The position numbers and the translations under genes are program-made. Positions 1 to 8,171 of a stretch of DNA of 64,000 bases are shown one piece after another; positions within the stretch are counted from its first letter, which is position 1; each line of letters starts with the position of its first letter. The notes beneath the pieces were generated by a model. That model saw nothing but the letters and a program-made list of their open reading frames with translations, did no database searches and had not been told where the DNA came from. Source of the stretch: Nitratireductor sp. GISD-1A_MAKvit (lineage in GTDB: Bacteria > Pseudomonadota > Alphaproteobacteria > Rhizobiales > Rhizobiaceae); assembly GCF_040819555.1 (NCBI RefSeq), contig NZ_CP161920.1:1921001-1985000 (forward strand), read 5' to 3'.

Positions 1-3000
1 CGCACGACGCGACCGATGGCTGCTCCGAAGGAGAACTTGCTGGCCTTCCCTTTCGTAAGGCGCACCACGCGGGGGTTTTCCGTTGTTAGGCGATAACCGG
101 AAGGAAGGGAGCGCGTGTCGAGTTTTAACGCGTAATTGGTGCCGATACGTGAATCTGGCAAGTCTGCGCAAGGAACATGAAACCGACCCTGCGCGTCCGA
201 GGTGATGAGCAACCCCTTCGCACTTGCCACCCGGGCAGATGGAATTCCGGGCTCTCCGTCATCCTGATAGCCATTCTGATTTTTGTCGTCGAACACTTTT
301 CCAAGCAGAGCGCTGCAATCGAAGAGTGCTTCTGAAACCACCTTGACGGTCGACAAAGCGATTCCTGAAACGATGCCCCTATCCACTTCTTCTGCCCAGG
401 CCCCGGTTGGTGTAGCTGTCGGGTTCGGCTGTGGGGCTCACGCTGAACTCGAGCCTGATTTCTCTCTCTTTGTCCGGCTGAAGCGTAACGTTCCTGAAGA
501 TGAGCCTCCGACCTTCGATTTCGGGCGTCAGAACCTCCCCGTCCAGCGTGGTGCTGCCCGGTGCGTAGACGAAAGAAGCGGGAATCTCATCCACGACGTC
601 GACCATTGTCGGCACGGTCTGCCCGATGGACTTCAAACTGATTGTGTAGAACAGCGATTCGCCACGTTGAACCTCCGATACGTCCGCGATTTTGGTAATG
701 AGATAACCAGGTAGTGTCACCGTGGCCGGTTCCGAAGGCGGTGACTCTGCATTCTGGCCTTTCGGCCCCGTGCCAGTTGCCGTCGCAGAGTTTTGAACAC
801 CGTTTTCACTGTTCTGCGCGTTGGAAAGGTCTTCTGAGGTCAATGTGTAAGTCGCGGAGAAGTGCCCCTTTTCGCCAGGGTCGAGGTCGACTTTGTTGGG
901 AGAGAATGCGGTAAGGGTTCCGGTCGCCGGTCTTCCTCCAAACGTCGGTCCCGGGTCCATCGGTGAAACATCGTAGACCGTGACGCTACCGGTATTGGTG
1001 ACCGTGATCTGGTACAGAATCGTGTCACCCGGATTGGCCGTCCCACTCGGTGCGCCTTGAAAACTGCCCGATTTTTCAGCCAGAAGCGACGGGTTTTGCA
1101 GTAATCGGACGACCGTCGGGTCGTCGGGTTCACCGTCTCCCTCTATGTCTTCATTCGCCGTGTTCTCCGGATCGTCCGACAGATCGCTGGCTGTTGTGCC
1201 GTTGGGGGCGACACCGTGAACGGTGGCCTGGTTGATCGCCTGTCCTGCATTCACCTCGTCAAGGGTCAGAACATGGGTTCCGGTGAAGGTGACCGTATCG
1301 GACTGGGCAGCGGGCAGGCTGGCGATGGGCCCGCCTGCGATACTCGCATCCGGGTCGTTTATCGTGATGTTCGAAAGTGTTACATTGCCCGAATTCACGA
1401 CCTTGAACTTGAATCGCACCAGTTCTCCAGGGTCGGGGAACCCGTTTCCATTGATATCGTCAGCCGGTTCGAACGAGCCGGTCTTGAAAAGTTGCAGAGC
1501 GGCGGAACTCGGAATCACGAATGAAGTGGCATCGCCCGCTTCACCGCCCGGACCGTGCGATCTGGCGGTCACCTCAACATTGGCTGGGTCGAGCCCTTTC
1601 GCCATGGCCACATTTTCGAGGAAGCCTGCATCCACGTCTTCCTGTGCAATCGTATACTCGCCCGTGAAGGTTGTCGCATCGTGGCTGCCCGGCTGCAGGC
1701 TGGTCAGTGGACCTCCGGTGATGACAGCCTTGTCGTCTTCGACGGAGATGTCTGTAAGCGTCACATTGCCGATGTTCTCAACAGTAAAACGATAGAGAAT
1801 TTTTTCGCCCTTCTCCACAACACCATCGCCATCTGTGTCCTGATGCTCGGCCTCTTTGAGGAGGTCTATTTCGCCTTCCTGCTGGAGCTCCGTCACTGTC
1901 GGACTGCCTGGCTCCCCTCCAGGCGGGGAGGAGTCGACGGTAAGGGGGGCGCCTACAGGGGGAGAGGCGGTGGACGTGGCGCTGTTTTCGATCTTGCCCC
2001 GATTCATGTCGGCCTGGGTGATCGTGTAGGTGCCGCGAATGCTTGTATCGGATCGGCCCCGGCGCGAGTGTCGCAAGCGTGTCGTTTGAGAACGTCACTT
2101 GGGCATCAGACACAGTGATGTTGCTCAAAGTGACATTGCCAGTGTTTTCGACAGTAAATGTGTAGTCGATCTTGTCGCCGGCATCCGGTCGGCCATTTCC
2201 GTTGACATCGATGACTGTGGAACTTTTTTCGAGTGTGTAAGCGGGGGAAGAGGGAAGTTCCAGAATGGTGGGGTCATCCGGTTCTCCATCGTCTTCGGTA
2301 TCGACGTCCGCGGGATTGTCTGGATCATCAGAGAGATCCGAAATCATCAGCCCGGTGGCACGCACTCTCCCCGAGACGGAGGCCTGGTTCTCGAATCTGC
2401 CTGCATCAACGTCCGCCTGGGTGAGTGTGTAGGTGCCTTTGAAGGCCGTGTCGTTGGAAGCGCCCGCTGCAAGGCTGATCGGGCCGCCTGTCACCATCAC
2501 TTGCGGCGAAAGGTCTGCAACGGAGATCTGCGAAAGATCCACCGACCCGGTGTTGGAGACGACGAAATCGTAGGAGAGGGTTTCTCCGGCATCCGGCAGC
2601 CCATTACCGTTTGCATCAATGTGCGTTCCGGTTTTCGTGATTTCGACGCTTTCTTCAAGTATGGTGTGCGTGCTGCGCTGAAAAGGGTCGGCGCCGCAGG
2701 TGCGTGTGCTGCTCAACCGGTAATTGGCACCTGGCAGGATCTCGAACTCGATCGTTTCATCCTCCTCCTGCTCCGCATCCTCGATGACGGTCACGCCGAG
2801 ATTGAACAGTTGCCCAGAATATGTTCCGGCAGGGATGTTTACGGTGAATTCCGGTGTTCCGCTTGGGGTCGTGAAATCGTCGTTCAACACTGCTGTGCCG
2901 CCCACGACGCTCACCATGACCGAGATCGGCGCCCGTAGATTCCCGCTCAATCTGATGCGCGGCAGATTTGAAGTGGTGCCACTTTCGGCATGGCTGGTGG

Positions 3001-3691
3001 TTTGTTGCAAAAACTCCACCAGCGGGCTGATCGTGAGCTGGATCTGATCAAGAAAATTGCCGTCGCCAGTGCTCCCGCTGGCAGTGGACACGGCGGCAAA
3101 ACCGAACTGCTGGAGGCTTGTGGGGCCATTCCAGGTGAAGCTGCCCTGATAGTCTCTCCATGTGCCAGCCCGGGTGGACCTGCATGTGGTGTCGGTGATG
3201 TTGGCGGAGCTGCTGCAATGCGAGGCGCTGCCCCCTCCGGCAGTGTTGGTTGTAGCGCGAACGACGCGGCTGGCACTTCCGATCCTGAAATCCATGGAGT
3301 CGGAACCGGAGCGGCCACGATGGCTGAAAACCCAGTTAACGCGGTCTCCATTCAGGAGGCACACTGTTTGGTAGATGCGCGAGAACTGATGAGCGTTCAG
3401 CTCGGCGTGCTGTCTTCCCGCACGCGACAAAACACTCTGAAAGCCGCTTGTCCACAATTCTATCAATCGTCCTCGTGGAGATCCGCAGTTCCCATCAGCA
3501 ATTGGATGGGTGGTAGACCATCCCGGGACCCATGTGCTGGTCAATTGCCCGGTGGGGCATGAGAGACGCGGCGATTCGAAGCCGAGATTGATAAAATTTC
3601 TCTGGATCTGTGCTTGAGCAGGGGCTGCCAACGCTGCGGCCAGAACTGAGAATATAACGAGGAAGAGAGTGCGCAGGCGCCGGTGGATCAT
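1..3691 (-). CDS. Secreted DUF11/SdrD_B repeat-domain protein, two frameshifts, partial
   Basis: Large extracellular or cell-surface protein of unknown function. From the ATG at 3691 it has a signal peptide ending near APAQAQ. A roughly 200-residue N-terminal domain follows, beginning NFINLGFESP, then an acidic Calx-beta-like stretch. After that come several 110-150 residue modules with the recurring phrases DANGNGLPDAGE, VSNTGSVDLS, TYTLTQADVDAG and SDDPDNPADVD, typical of DUF11/DUF7507 repeats. Reading continuity needs two frame changes, near 2057 and near 402, both at CCCC runs and both explained by one extra base. Beyond the second, the frame stays open to base 1 and contains NQNGYQDDGEPGIPSA, a typical SdrD_B-like motif, so the gene continues off the left edge. 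The module architecture is seen; surface location is inferred from the signal peptide. An adhesin-like role is possible but unproven. Confidence 0.75.
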
Positions 3692-4221
3692 CTCTGCGCG
3701 CTGCTTCCCACACCATTTGTCCCCGCTGACCGTCGGCGAGCTTTTCCGAGCTTTGCAAAGCTTCAAGGACGAGGAGCAGCTGTGTGAGTTCAACAGGTAT
3801 CTGATCGTCACCAAACCTACCTTCAACATCCTGTGCTCCCGTCGCGCAAAACGAACTGGTTTAGCCATATGGCCAGGTCAGCGCCGATTTGTGCCGATGC
3901 CATCTCGGCAAACCCCAGTACCAGAAGCGGTGAACGGAACGGCGTGGCCGGAAGGGTTAAAAAAAAGTTAACTGGAGTTTCATTGGATGGTGCTGTCAGC
4001 GGAAAGTGCAATGACAGGCATGTAACCGTTACAGTGATTTTTCAGTAAAAGGATGTTGCTGCACAGCGTGTGACATCGCGATGTTGCAGTCGTTTCGGCG
4101 GGTCGTTGTGTGTTCTGGAAGGAACGCTGTTGGTCAGGTGACGGATGCGTGCGCAAACAGCTGATCCACACCGAGACACTCAGACGTCTCGGTTATTCAA
4201 AGCAGGATCGATCAAAAAGAA
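3692..4221. other. Intergenic region upstream of the repeat-domain protein
   Basis: About 530 bases without a convincing gene. Short frames on both strands lack ribosome sites and recognisable motifs. The right part holds an inverted repeat CCGAGAC/GTCTCGG (4171-4177 and 4186-4192) followed by TTATT, which could be a weak terminator reading rightward. The left part presumably contains the promoter for the minus-strand gene starting at 3691. Confidence 0.4.
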
Positions 4222-4231
4222 TGAGCGACCC

Positions 4232-4271
4232 GAGACATAGGTGACGGAACGTACCGGACACATGGGTAACA
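4232..4271 (+). repeat. Left terminal inverted repeat of the IS481 element
   Basis: Forty-base left repeat that pairs with 5467-5506 on the opposite strand (32/40 identical by eye). It lies just upstream of the transposase ribosome site. Confidence 0.75.
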
Positions 4272-4295
4272 CTTTTCGCTTTGCGGGAGGTGTTG

Positions 4296-5483
4296 ATGCC
4301 GTGGAGAGAAAGTTCGGTAATGGAAGAACGTCTACGTTTTGTCGCCCGCCTTCTGGAAGGAGAAGGCATGAGCGATGTGTGCCGGGAGTTCGGCATTTCG
4401 CGCAAGACCGGCTACAAGATCCTCAACCGCTACAGGGCGGAAGGTCTTGATGCGCTCTGTGATCGCTCACGGCGACCGGTGCGCTATGCCAACCAGTTGC
4501 CCGAGCAGATCGAGCAGCTGATCGTCGAGAGCAAGCGCGAGAAGCCGCACTGGGGTGCCAGGAAGATACGCGAGTTGCTGGTCCGCAAGCTGGCCGGCGA
4601 CGTGCGCATTCCGGCCAAGTCCACGGTGCATGCGGTGCTCGACCGGCACGGTCTGGTCAAACGCGCGCGCCTCAGGCGGCGGATGAAGGCCGAGGGCACG
4701 CCGTTGTCGCAAGCCACTCTCCCGAACGATCTGTGGTGCGCCGATTTCAAAGGCGAGTTCAAGCTCGGCAACGGTCGCACCTGTTACCCCTTGACGGTCA
4801 CCGATCAGGATTCGCGCATGATCCTTTCCTGCGAAGCCCTTGAGAGCACGAAGGAGAAGCCGGTCATCGAGACCTTCCTGCGCCTGTTCAAGGAGCGCGG
4901 TCTGCCGGGTGCGATGCGCACCGACAACGGTTTACCCTTTGCCAGCCCCAACGGGCTCTACAACCTGTCGAAGCTGTCCGTATTCTGGTTGAGACTGGGG
5001 ATCGCCATCGAGCGCATCAGGCCGGGCCACCCGCAACAGAACGGACGCCACGAGCGCATGCACCGGACCCTCAAGCAGGAGACCGCACGGCCGCCTGGCA
5101 TGAACACCCTTCAGCAGCAGGCCCGCTTCGACGACTTCGTCAGCGAGTTCAACCAGGAACGGCCACACGAAGCCCTCAATATGAAAACGCCAGCCCAGCT
5201 CTACACGCCTGCTTCAAGAGCCTATCAGGGGTTGCCGGATGTGGAATACCCCTTCCACGACAAGGATATCCTCGTCACCGCATGCGGTCGCATCTGCATG
5301 GCAAGAAAGAAGATCAACGTCTCGACCGTCATGGCCGGTCAGAGGCTTGGAATCAAGGAGGTGGATGATGGCATTTGGCTGATCAGCTTCATGCACTATG
5401 ATCTGGGATATATCGACCTGGAGCAGAGAACATTGCAAACAATCGACAACCCGTTCGGCACGAGATTGTCACCCATGTCTTAG
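4296..5483 (+). CDS. IS481-family transposase
   Basis: DDE transposase of about 395 residues that moves the surrounding insertion sequence. The N-terminus has helix-turn-helix segments (EGEGMSDVCREFGISRKTGY). An integrase-core catalytic domain follows, with WCADFKGEF (Asp near residue 150), MRTDNG (Asp near 210) and PQQNGRHERMH (Glu near 253). The C-terminal extension with NQERPHEALNMKTPAQLY is typical of IS481. The ATG at 4296 is preferred over an upstream TTG at 4281 because it follows GGGAGG at good spacing and gives the family start MPWRE. The frame is intact and apparently full length, so the element may still be active. Confidence 0.92.
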   Translation: MPWRESSVMEERLRFVARLLEGEGMSDVCREFGISRKTGYKILNRYRAEGLDALCDRSRRPVRYANQLPEQIEQLIVESKREKPHWGARKIRELLVRKLAGDVRIPAKSTVHAVLDRHGLVKRARLRRRMKAEGTPLSQATLPNDLWCADFKGEFKLGNGRTCYPLTVTDQDSRMILSCEALESTKEKPVIETFLRLFKERGLPGAMRTDNGLPFASPNGLYNLSKLSVFWLRLGIAIERIRPGHPQQNGRHERMHRTLKQETARPPGMNTLQQQARFDDFVSEFNQERPHEALNMKTPAQLYTPASRAYQGLPDVEYPFHDKDILVTACGRICMARKKINVSTVMAGQRLGIKEVDDGIWLISFMHYDLGYIDLEQRTLQTIDNPFGTRLSPMS

Positions 5484-5506
5484 GTACAATCTGTTACCTA
5501 TGTCTC
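5467..5506 (-). repeat. Right terminal inverted repeat of the IS481 element
   Basis: Forty-base right repeat, the reverse-complement partner of 4232-4271. It overlaps the last codons of the transposase gene, which ends at 5483. Confidence 0.75.
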
Positions 5507-5526
5507 CGGGCTGTACAGAAACTGAA

Positions 5527-5542
5527 TGGCTCCCCGGGCCGG
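5527..5542 (+). repeat. Left attachment-site repeat of the island
   Basis: Sixteen bases identical to the tRNA-Asn 3' end at 13063-13078, in the same orientation. Sequence identity stops on both sides (GTGCGG here, ATTCGA in the tRNA). Confidence 0.8.
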
Positions 5543-5636
5543 TGCGGCGGCATATTCCAACTGGGGACGTGCTTCAAAATTAAGCGTCTAAATCCAATGG
5601 GTTATCGAAGGCCTATCCCAAGGCCACCTGATGATT

Positions 5637-5670
5637 AGTGTACCACACTGGGTACTTTCAGTGTACCTCC
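5637..5670. promoter_or_regulatory. Candidate integrase arm-binding repeats, left end
   Basis: AGTGTACC occurs at 5637-5644 and again at 5660-5667, with GGGTAC between. GTGTACCT recurs beside the integrase at 12999-13006. Short direct repeats near both att sites are what arm-type sites of tyrosine integrases look like. The assignment is inference; the rest of 5543-5754 shows no gene. Confidence 0.3.
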
Positions 5671-5754
5671 TTGTCAAGTAGGGCGACCTTAAAGCACAAA
5701 ACGAATAGATACGCCCCGCCTCACCGACAAGCCAAAATAAGCGCGCGGCTACCC

Positions 5755-6300
5755 TCATGCAGCCTCGGCCATAACGCGGTAGACTGTAGACCGCGCCACG
5801 TTGAACCGCTTGGCAACCGCCGAAGGCTTCTCCCCTGCCTCCAAAGCTGCCCTTATGCCGTCACCATCGACCGTCACGGGCCTGCCCTTATAGCGCCCCT
5901 CGGCCTTGGCCTTGGCAATCCCTTCAAGCTGCCGCTCTTTCCGAAGGTCCGTCTCAAACTCGGCAATGGCTCCGAGCATGTTGAACATCAACCGCCCTGT
6001 GGGGGTCGTGGTGTCTATGTTCTGTTCCGTGACCACAAGGTCAACGCCCTTGGCCTGCAATTCCTTCGCGATGGCGTGGAGGTCCGACACGGAACGCGCC
6101 AGCCTATCCAGCCGCGTCACCATTAACACGTCTCCCTTGCGGGTAAACTTGATGGCTTCGGCCAGCTTGGGGCGGCCATCGCGTGACGTGCCGCTGGCCT
6201 TCTCTATGAATATCTCTTCCGCCCCGTGGCGGTTGAGAATGTCCACTTGGGCGGCTTCGTTCTGGCCGGTGGAGGAAACACGAGCATAGGCGATTTTCAT
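5755..6300 (-). CDS. Serine recombinase (resolvase/invertase family)
   Basis: Site-specific recombinase of 181 residues, the usual size of Tn3-type resolvases and DNA invertases. The N-terminal catalytic domain starts MKIAYARVSS, with the nucleophilic serine at residue 9 or 10. The family motifs VTRLDRLARS (about 65-75), TPTGRLMFNMLGAIAEFE and RKERQLEGIAKAKAEG follow. The C-terminal helix-turn-helix includes GEKPSAVAKRFNVARSTVY. A res-like array of TGTCCGATA half-sites lies directly upstream at 6314-6428, which supports resolvase rather than invertase function. It probably resolves cointegrates or dimers, or is the remnant of a transposon. No transposase gene accompanies it. Confidence 0.9.
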   Translation of the reverse strand: MKIAYARVSSTGQNEAAQVDILNRHGAEEIFIEKASGTSRDGRPKLAEAIKFTRKGDVLMVTRLDRLARSVSDLHAIAKELQAKGVDLVVTEQNIDTTTPTGRLMFNMLGAIAEFETDLRKERQLEGIAKAKAEGRYKGRPVTVDGDGIRAALEAGEKPSAVAKRFNVARSTVYRVMAEAA

Positions 6301-6313
6301 GGATAGCTCCCGT

Positions 6314-6428
6314 TGTCCGATAAGGTTTAAGACAAAATCGGAATATCGTCCGATAATTTGTTTGTCAATCCATATCGGACAGAAAGCGTCCCGCTATCAT
6401 TGTCGCTTGTGGGTATACCTTTTCGGAC
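6314..6428. promoter_or_regulatory. Probable res recombination site for the adjacent resolvase
   Basis: Three copies of (T)GTCCGATA occur: 6314-6322, 6348-6355, and inverted at 6373-6381. A further TGTC...TCGGACG pair spans 6401-6428. Known Tn3/gamma-delta res half-sites follow TGTCYGATAA, so this reads as three subsites over about 115 bases next to the resolvase start, close to the size of classical res sites. Binding is inferred, not shown. Confidence 0.55.
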
Positions 6429-6674
6429 GCGCGTAACCTCCCGGCTTGTGAAGCCCATGGCGAGCAGGGTGAGGCCGTCTCGGGTCATGTCGAAGGCGCG
6501 ATACATGCGGCCACCCGCCACGGCCTGATAGGGGCATAATCCAAAATTGGATGATGCCTCCGGCGCGCTTTCAATCAGGGCGTCAATGTCACGAAGGACG
6601 TGCATGTGCTGCTTCCCAAAGAACTCCGCCACGTCACGGCTATTGGCAAACACCTTGCCGTCCTTGATGGTCAC
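6327..6674 (-). pseudogene. Truncated Rha-family phage regulatory protein
   Basis: The reading frame (GTG at 6674) begins TIKDGKVFANSRDVAEFF and continues GKQHMHVLRDIDALI, then MYRAFDMTRDGLTLLAMGF. This is the conserved N-terminal part of Rha (phage regulatory protein) domains. Family members normally continue after LLAMGF with a segment such as GxKAxxxKxxYIxAFN; here the sequence changes to unrelated residues read through the res-like site. The gene is therefore probably cut off at about base 6430 by the resolvase module. The start is also poor: there is no clear ribosome site, and the upstream frame hits a stop 13 codons earlier. Likely a decayed prophage gene. Confidence 0.6.
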
Positions 6675-7079
6675 GATGGGGTTGAGGGTGGTCTGCCTTC
6701 CGGCCAGCTACCCTCCGTCCGCAACGCCCTATCGTCACCGTGGCCGGGAAGGACGAAATTCCCCGGCAGGATTTTACCGTGGCGTTTGGTAGAGGGGGTG
6801 GGGGCATGTTCTCCCGGCAACATGGTCCCGGCAAAACGCCAAAAAATCGGGGGCAGAGGGGGGAACCCGGTTGATCCAGTAATCAGATTGCCGTCTCGAA
6901 TTTTTGTCCAAGAACAAGCCGGGTTCCGCCCGTTGCAGGACACCCATTCTCCGCCCCTGCTGCGACCATAGGGCGGCCTTATGTTGCGCCCAAGGGGAAG
7001 CACCCGGCGGGGATGAAACGCGGCTCCACGGCCGCCAAAAGTGGCAATTTGCCACTCGTAACGTTTGCTATGTCAGCGG
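6675..7079. other. Non-coding gap between rha remnant and ParB-like gene
   Basis: About 400 bases with overlapping short frames on both strands but no ribosome site, family motif or codon pattern that singles one out. Probably remnant prophage or island sequence. Nothing more can be supported. Confidence 0.4.
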
Positions 7080-7946
7080 CTAGAAATCGAAGAATTCATC
7101 CTCTTCATCCTCCGTATCGCTGTGGCTTCGCTCGGCAAGGATACGGGCAAGCTCCGGCGTCCTGCGGCCCGCATACTGCTCGATTGCCCTAGCAAGGATT
7201 TCCGGCCTGTCGGCGTACCTCGTCCCAAACACCCGAACCATCCTGTCGGCTAGTGCAGTGGCTTCCGCTTCCATCATTTCCTCAATCTCATCGTCGGTGT
7301 ATTCCCGTCCCGGTGCCTTGCTGTGGGCGCGCTGGGCGGTCTTCCAACGGACGTGTTCAAAGCCGTCATCAAGCTCCCGAAGCACCCGGCGCATGAACGT
7401 CACCTGTCGCTCACTGACGCCCGCCGCTGCGATCTGCTTGAGCGTGTAACGACACGCCCCTGACGCATCCAGCTTGACCAGCTTCCACGCGCAATCCATT
7501 CGCTCGTCCTTCGTCATGGCGAGTGTGTGGAGCTTGTTGACGCGCTGGCCTTCCAGAAGCGCCTCCTGTGGCGTCCCCTGAAACTCGACCACGGGAACGC
7601 TGTCACCGCGCCCTGCCTGTTCATAGGCCCGCTTCCGGTGCCGTCCGTCGATCAGGAACGCCTGTCCCCCGCGTCGCAAAACGAGCAGGGGTTGAAGGTC
7701 GCCTTCGTGCGCAAGGGCACGGCATAGGCTTTCAACGTGGGCAGTGAAGATACCGGCCCGCACCTGAAACAGTTCAGTTTCAATAAGGTCCGAAGCTCTC
7801 ATGCGGTCGGGCATCGGGCTGGTGTCTGTGAGTAACGCTTCAAGGCGACGCATTTCAGCGGCCAGCGTGTCCTCCGTCTCCTGCCCGTCACTGGTGTCAC
7901 CAAGGGAGCAGGTCAGGCGGTTCTGTTCAATCGTATCGTTGAGCAT
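7080..7946 (-). CDS. ParB N-terminal-domain protein
   Basis: Protein of 288 residues with a ParB/Spo0J-type N-terminal domain. The key stretch is QPLLVLRRGGQAFLIDGRHRKRAYEQAG near residues 85-112, given here in pieces: QPLLVLRRGGQ, then FLIDGRHRKRAY, the box II-like motif that binds nucleotide in ParB relatives. A helical region with a possible helix-turn-helix (TLKQIAAAGVSERQVTFMRR) follows, then an acidic C-terminus ending DTEDEEDEFFDF. There is no ParA partner nearby, so chromosome or plasmid partitioning is unlikely. In islands such proteins are usually regulators or DNA-binding accessory factors. It is divergent from the MmeI-like gene across a 225-base shared upstream region. Confidence 0.7.
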   Translation of the reverse strand: MLNDTIEQNRLTCSLGDTSDGQETEDTLAAEMRRLEALLTDTSPMPDRMRASDLIETELFQVRAGIFTAHVESLCRALAHEGDLQPLLVLRRGGQAFLIDGRHRKRAYEQAGRGDSVPVVEFQGTPQEALLEGQRVNKLHTLAMTKDERMDCAWKLVKLDASGACRYTLKQIAAAGVSERQVTFMRRVLRELDDGFEHVRWKTAQRAHSKAPGREYTDDEIEEMMEAEATALADRMVRVFGTRYADRPEILARAIEQYAGRRTPELARILAERSHSDTEDEEDEFFDF

Positions 7947-8171
7947 GGTAGTCCTATCGGTTGTCGATTGCGCATGATCGCGCTGGCGATGGAGAACGTC
8001 CCCGACCCGCAGGCCGAGGGCACGTGTCTCTCCAATTGTGGGGTGTAATTCCAGATTGCAGTTTCACGGCTGCACAACCCGATGGTCGGCCAGAGCAATA
8101 GCTTGCCGTGTCTCCTGCGCTCGGCATATGGTTCGTGCCAGCAAGAACGCCTACGAAAGCTCCCGCACTGC

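Larger units (their letters stand above)
4222..5517 (+). mobile_element. IS481-family insertion sequence
   Basis: A single transposase gene is flanked by long imperfect terminal inverted repeats. The cores at 4232-4271 and 5467-5506 match at 32 of 40 positions when one is reverse-complemented; both begin GAGACATAGGT. Similarity seems to extend outward to TGAGCG on the left and TGTACAG (complement) on the right, giving the element ends used here. Only GAA is shared immediately outside, so a target duplication is not convincing. The right end lies 9 bases from the att repeat of the neighbouring island. The ends could be off by several bases. Confidence 0.8.

Noticed and set aside
7080..7946. 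Chromosome or plasmid partition parB
   Set aside because: No parA, no parS-like palindromes noticed, and location in a small integrative island; only the ParB-N fold is supported.
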